Assembly (NCBI GenBank): GCA_021819435.1
Contig: JAKARB010000016.1
Coordinates: 1 to 64,000, forward strand
Length of the DNA stretch: 64,000 nucleotides
Direction of reading: 5' to 3'
From: Pseudomonadota bacterium
Lineage (GTDB): Bacteria > Pseudomonadota > Gammaproteobacteria > Burkholderiales > Burkholderiaceae_C
Shown here: positions 63,809 to 64,000 of the stretch, in pieces
Numbering within the stretch: the stretch's first letter is position 1
Layout: the number at the start of each line of letters is the position of its first letter
Made by a program: the position numbers and the translations under genes
The notes under the pieces: generated by a model
Database searches by the model: none
The model's input: only the letters and a program-made list of their open reading frames with translations
What the model was told of the DNA's origin: nothing

Positions 63809-64000
63809 TCAAGCGGCCACCAGGCCCGGCCGCACCTCGGGTGGGTGCTCGGGCGCGCGGCCGTGGCTCAGGTCCTTCGCGCGGGCCACCAGGAAGTCGA
63901 CCAGGTGGTTGCGCAAGGGGTAGAACTGCGGGTCATGGTGCAAGCCGGCGCGGGTGCGATCGCGTGGCAGCGTGTTGACCACGATCTCGGCGATGCGGGC
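63809..64000 (-). CDS. Nitrate/cyanate ABC transporter ATPase, C-terminal end (CynD/NrtD-like)
   Basis: Only the last 63 residues are in the window. They include ARIAEIVVNTLPRDRTRAGL and FYPLRNHLVDFLVARAKDL, the tail of NrtD/CynD-type ATPases. Next to cynS it is most likely the ATPase of a cyanate or nitrate importer. Confidence 0.82.
   Translation of the reverse strand, partial: ARIAEIVVNTLPRDRTRAGLHHDPQFYPLRNHLVDFLVARAKDLSHGRAPEHPPEVRPGLVAA

Overview
The window looks like a chromosomal segment of a high-GC betaproteobacterium of the Burkholderiales, in the Aquabacterium/Leptothrix/Ideonella neighbourhood. Supporting content: AlkB with its rubredoxin, two PEP-CTERM surface proteins, a Tat-exported phosphocholine phospholipase C and PhoD, and ordinary housekeeping genes (rpe, apaG, mltA, mltB, gcr). 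No rRNA or tRNA gene was seen. This assignment is inference from gene content; no search was run.

Layout. 1-73: start of an IS256-like transposase. 342-1792: alkB and rubredoxin. 1984-16949: PEP-CTERM proteins, a CapA-like metallophosphatase, a Baeyer-Villiger-type monooxygenase divergent from an AraC regulator, an Hsp70-like protein, a quinone oxidoreductase, a solute-binding-like protein, an aminotransferase, phospholipase C and a chemoreceptor. 17361-22794: an NMT1/THI5-type ABC transporter, an amidohydrolase and a Rieske oxygenase, likely purine or N-heterocycle scavenging. 22818-31097: a long minus-strand run holding a flavohaemoglobin, a Cys-rich MarR regulator, a MOSC protein, a glutamine amidotransferase, a 55-aa rubredoxin, an AurF-type diiron oxygenase, a secreted propeller protein, DUF2024, a redoxin, an AhpD-like protein and a secreted unknown. 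A divergent AraC regulator follows. 32154-34462: a CPA2 antiporter and a flavodoxin-like protein.

34619-52893 is a complete type I-E CRISPR-Cas locus read on the minus strand: WYL regulator, cas3, cas8e, cse2, cas7e, cas5e, cas6e, an inserted toxin-antitoxin pair, cas1, cas2, a leader with an IHF consensus site, and an array counted by eye as 126 repeats and 125 spacers. Three spacers carry the mark of one-base slippage at acquisition.

The most interesting feature is the 194-bp gap between cas3 and cas8e. It holds what looks like a complete plus-strand unit for one degenerate CRISPR RNA: a promoter, a truncated pseudo-repeat, a 33-nt pseudo-spacer, a second pseudo-repeat whose hairpin is kept by two compensatory base-pair changes, and a terminator. 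The pseudo-spacer matches the cas8e promoter only partially: AAG PAM, seed positions 1-5 and 7-8 matched, mismatches at 6, 12, 18 and 24. That is how a crRNA-like guide would be expected to look if it recruits Cascade to repress its own cas operon without cleavage (CreR/CreA-like autoregulation). A weaker similar match lies upstream of cas3.

Beyond the locus, 52939-63811 carries mltB, a ParB-like gene, rpe, phoD, apaG, gcr, a small membrane protein, mltA, a DUF481 protein and a cyanate cluster (cynS, an NTF2-like protein and the 3' end of a CynD/NrtD-type ATPase running off the window).
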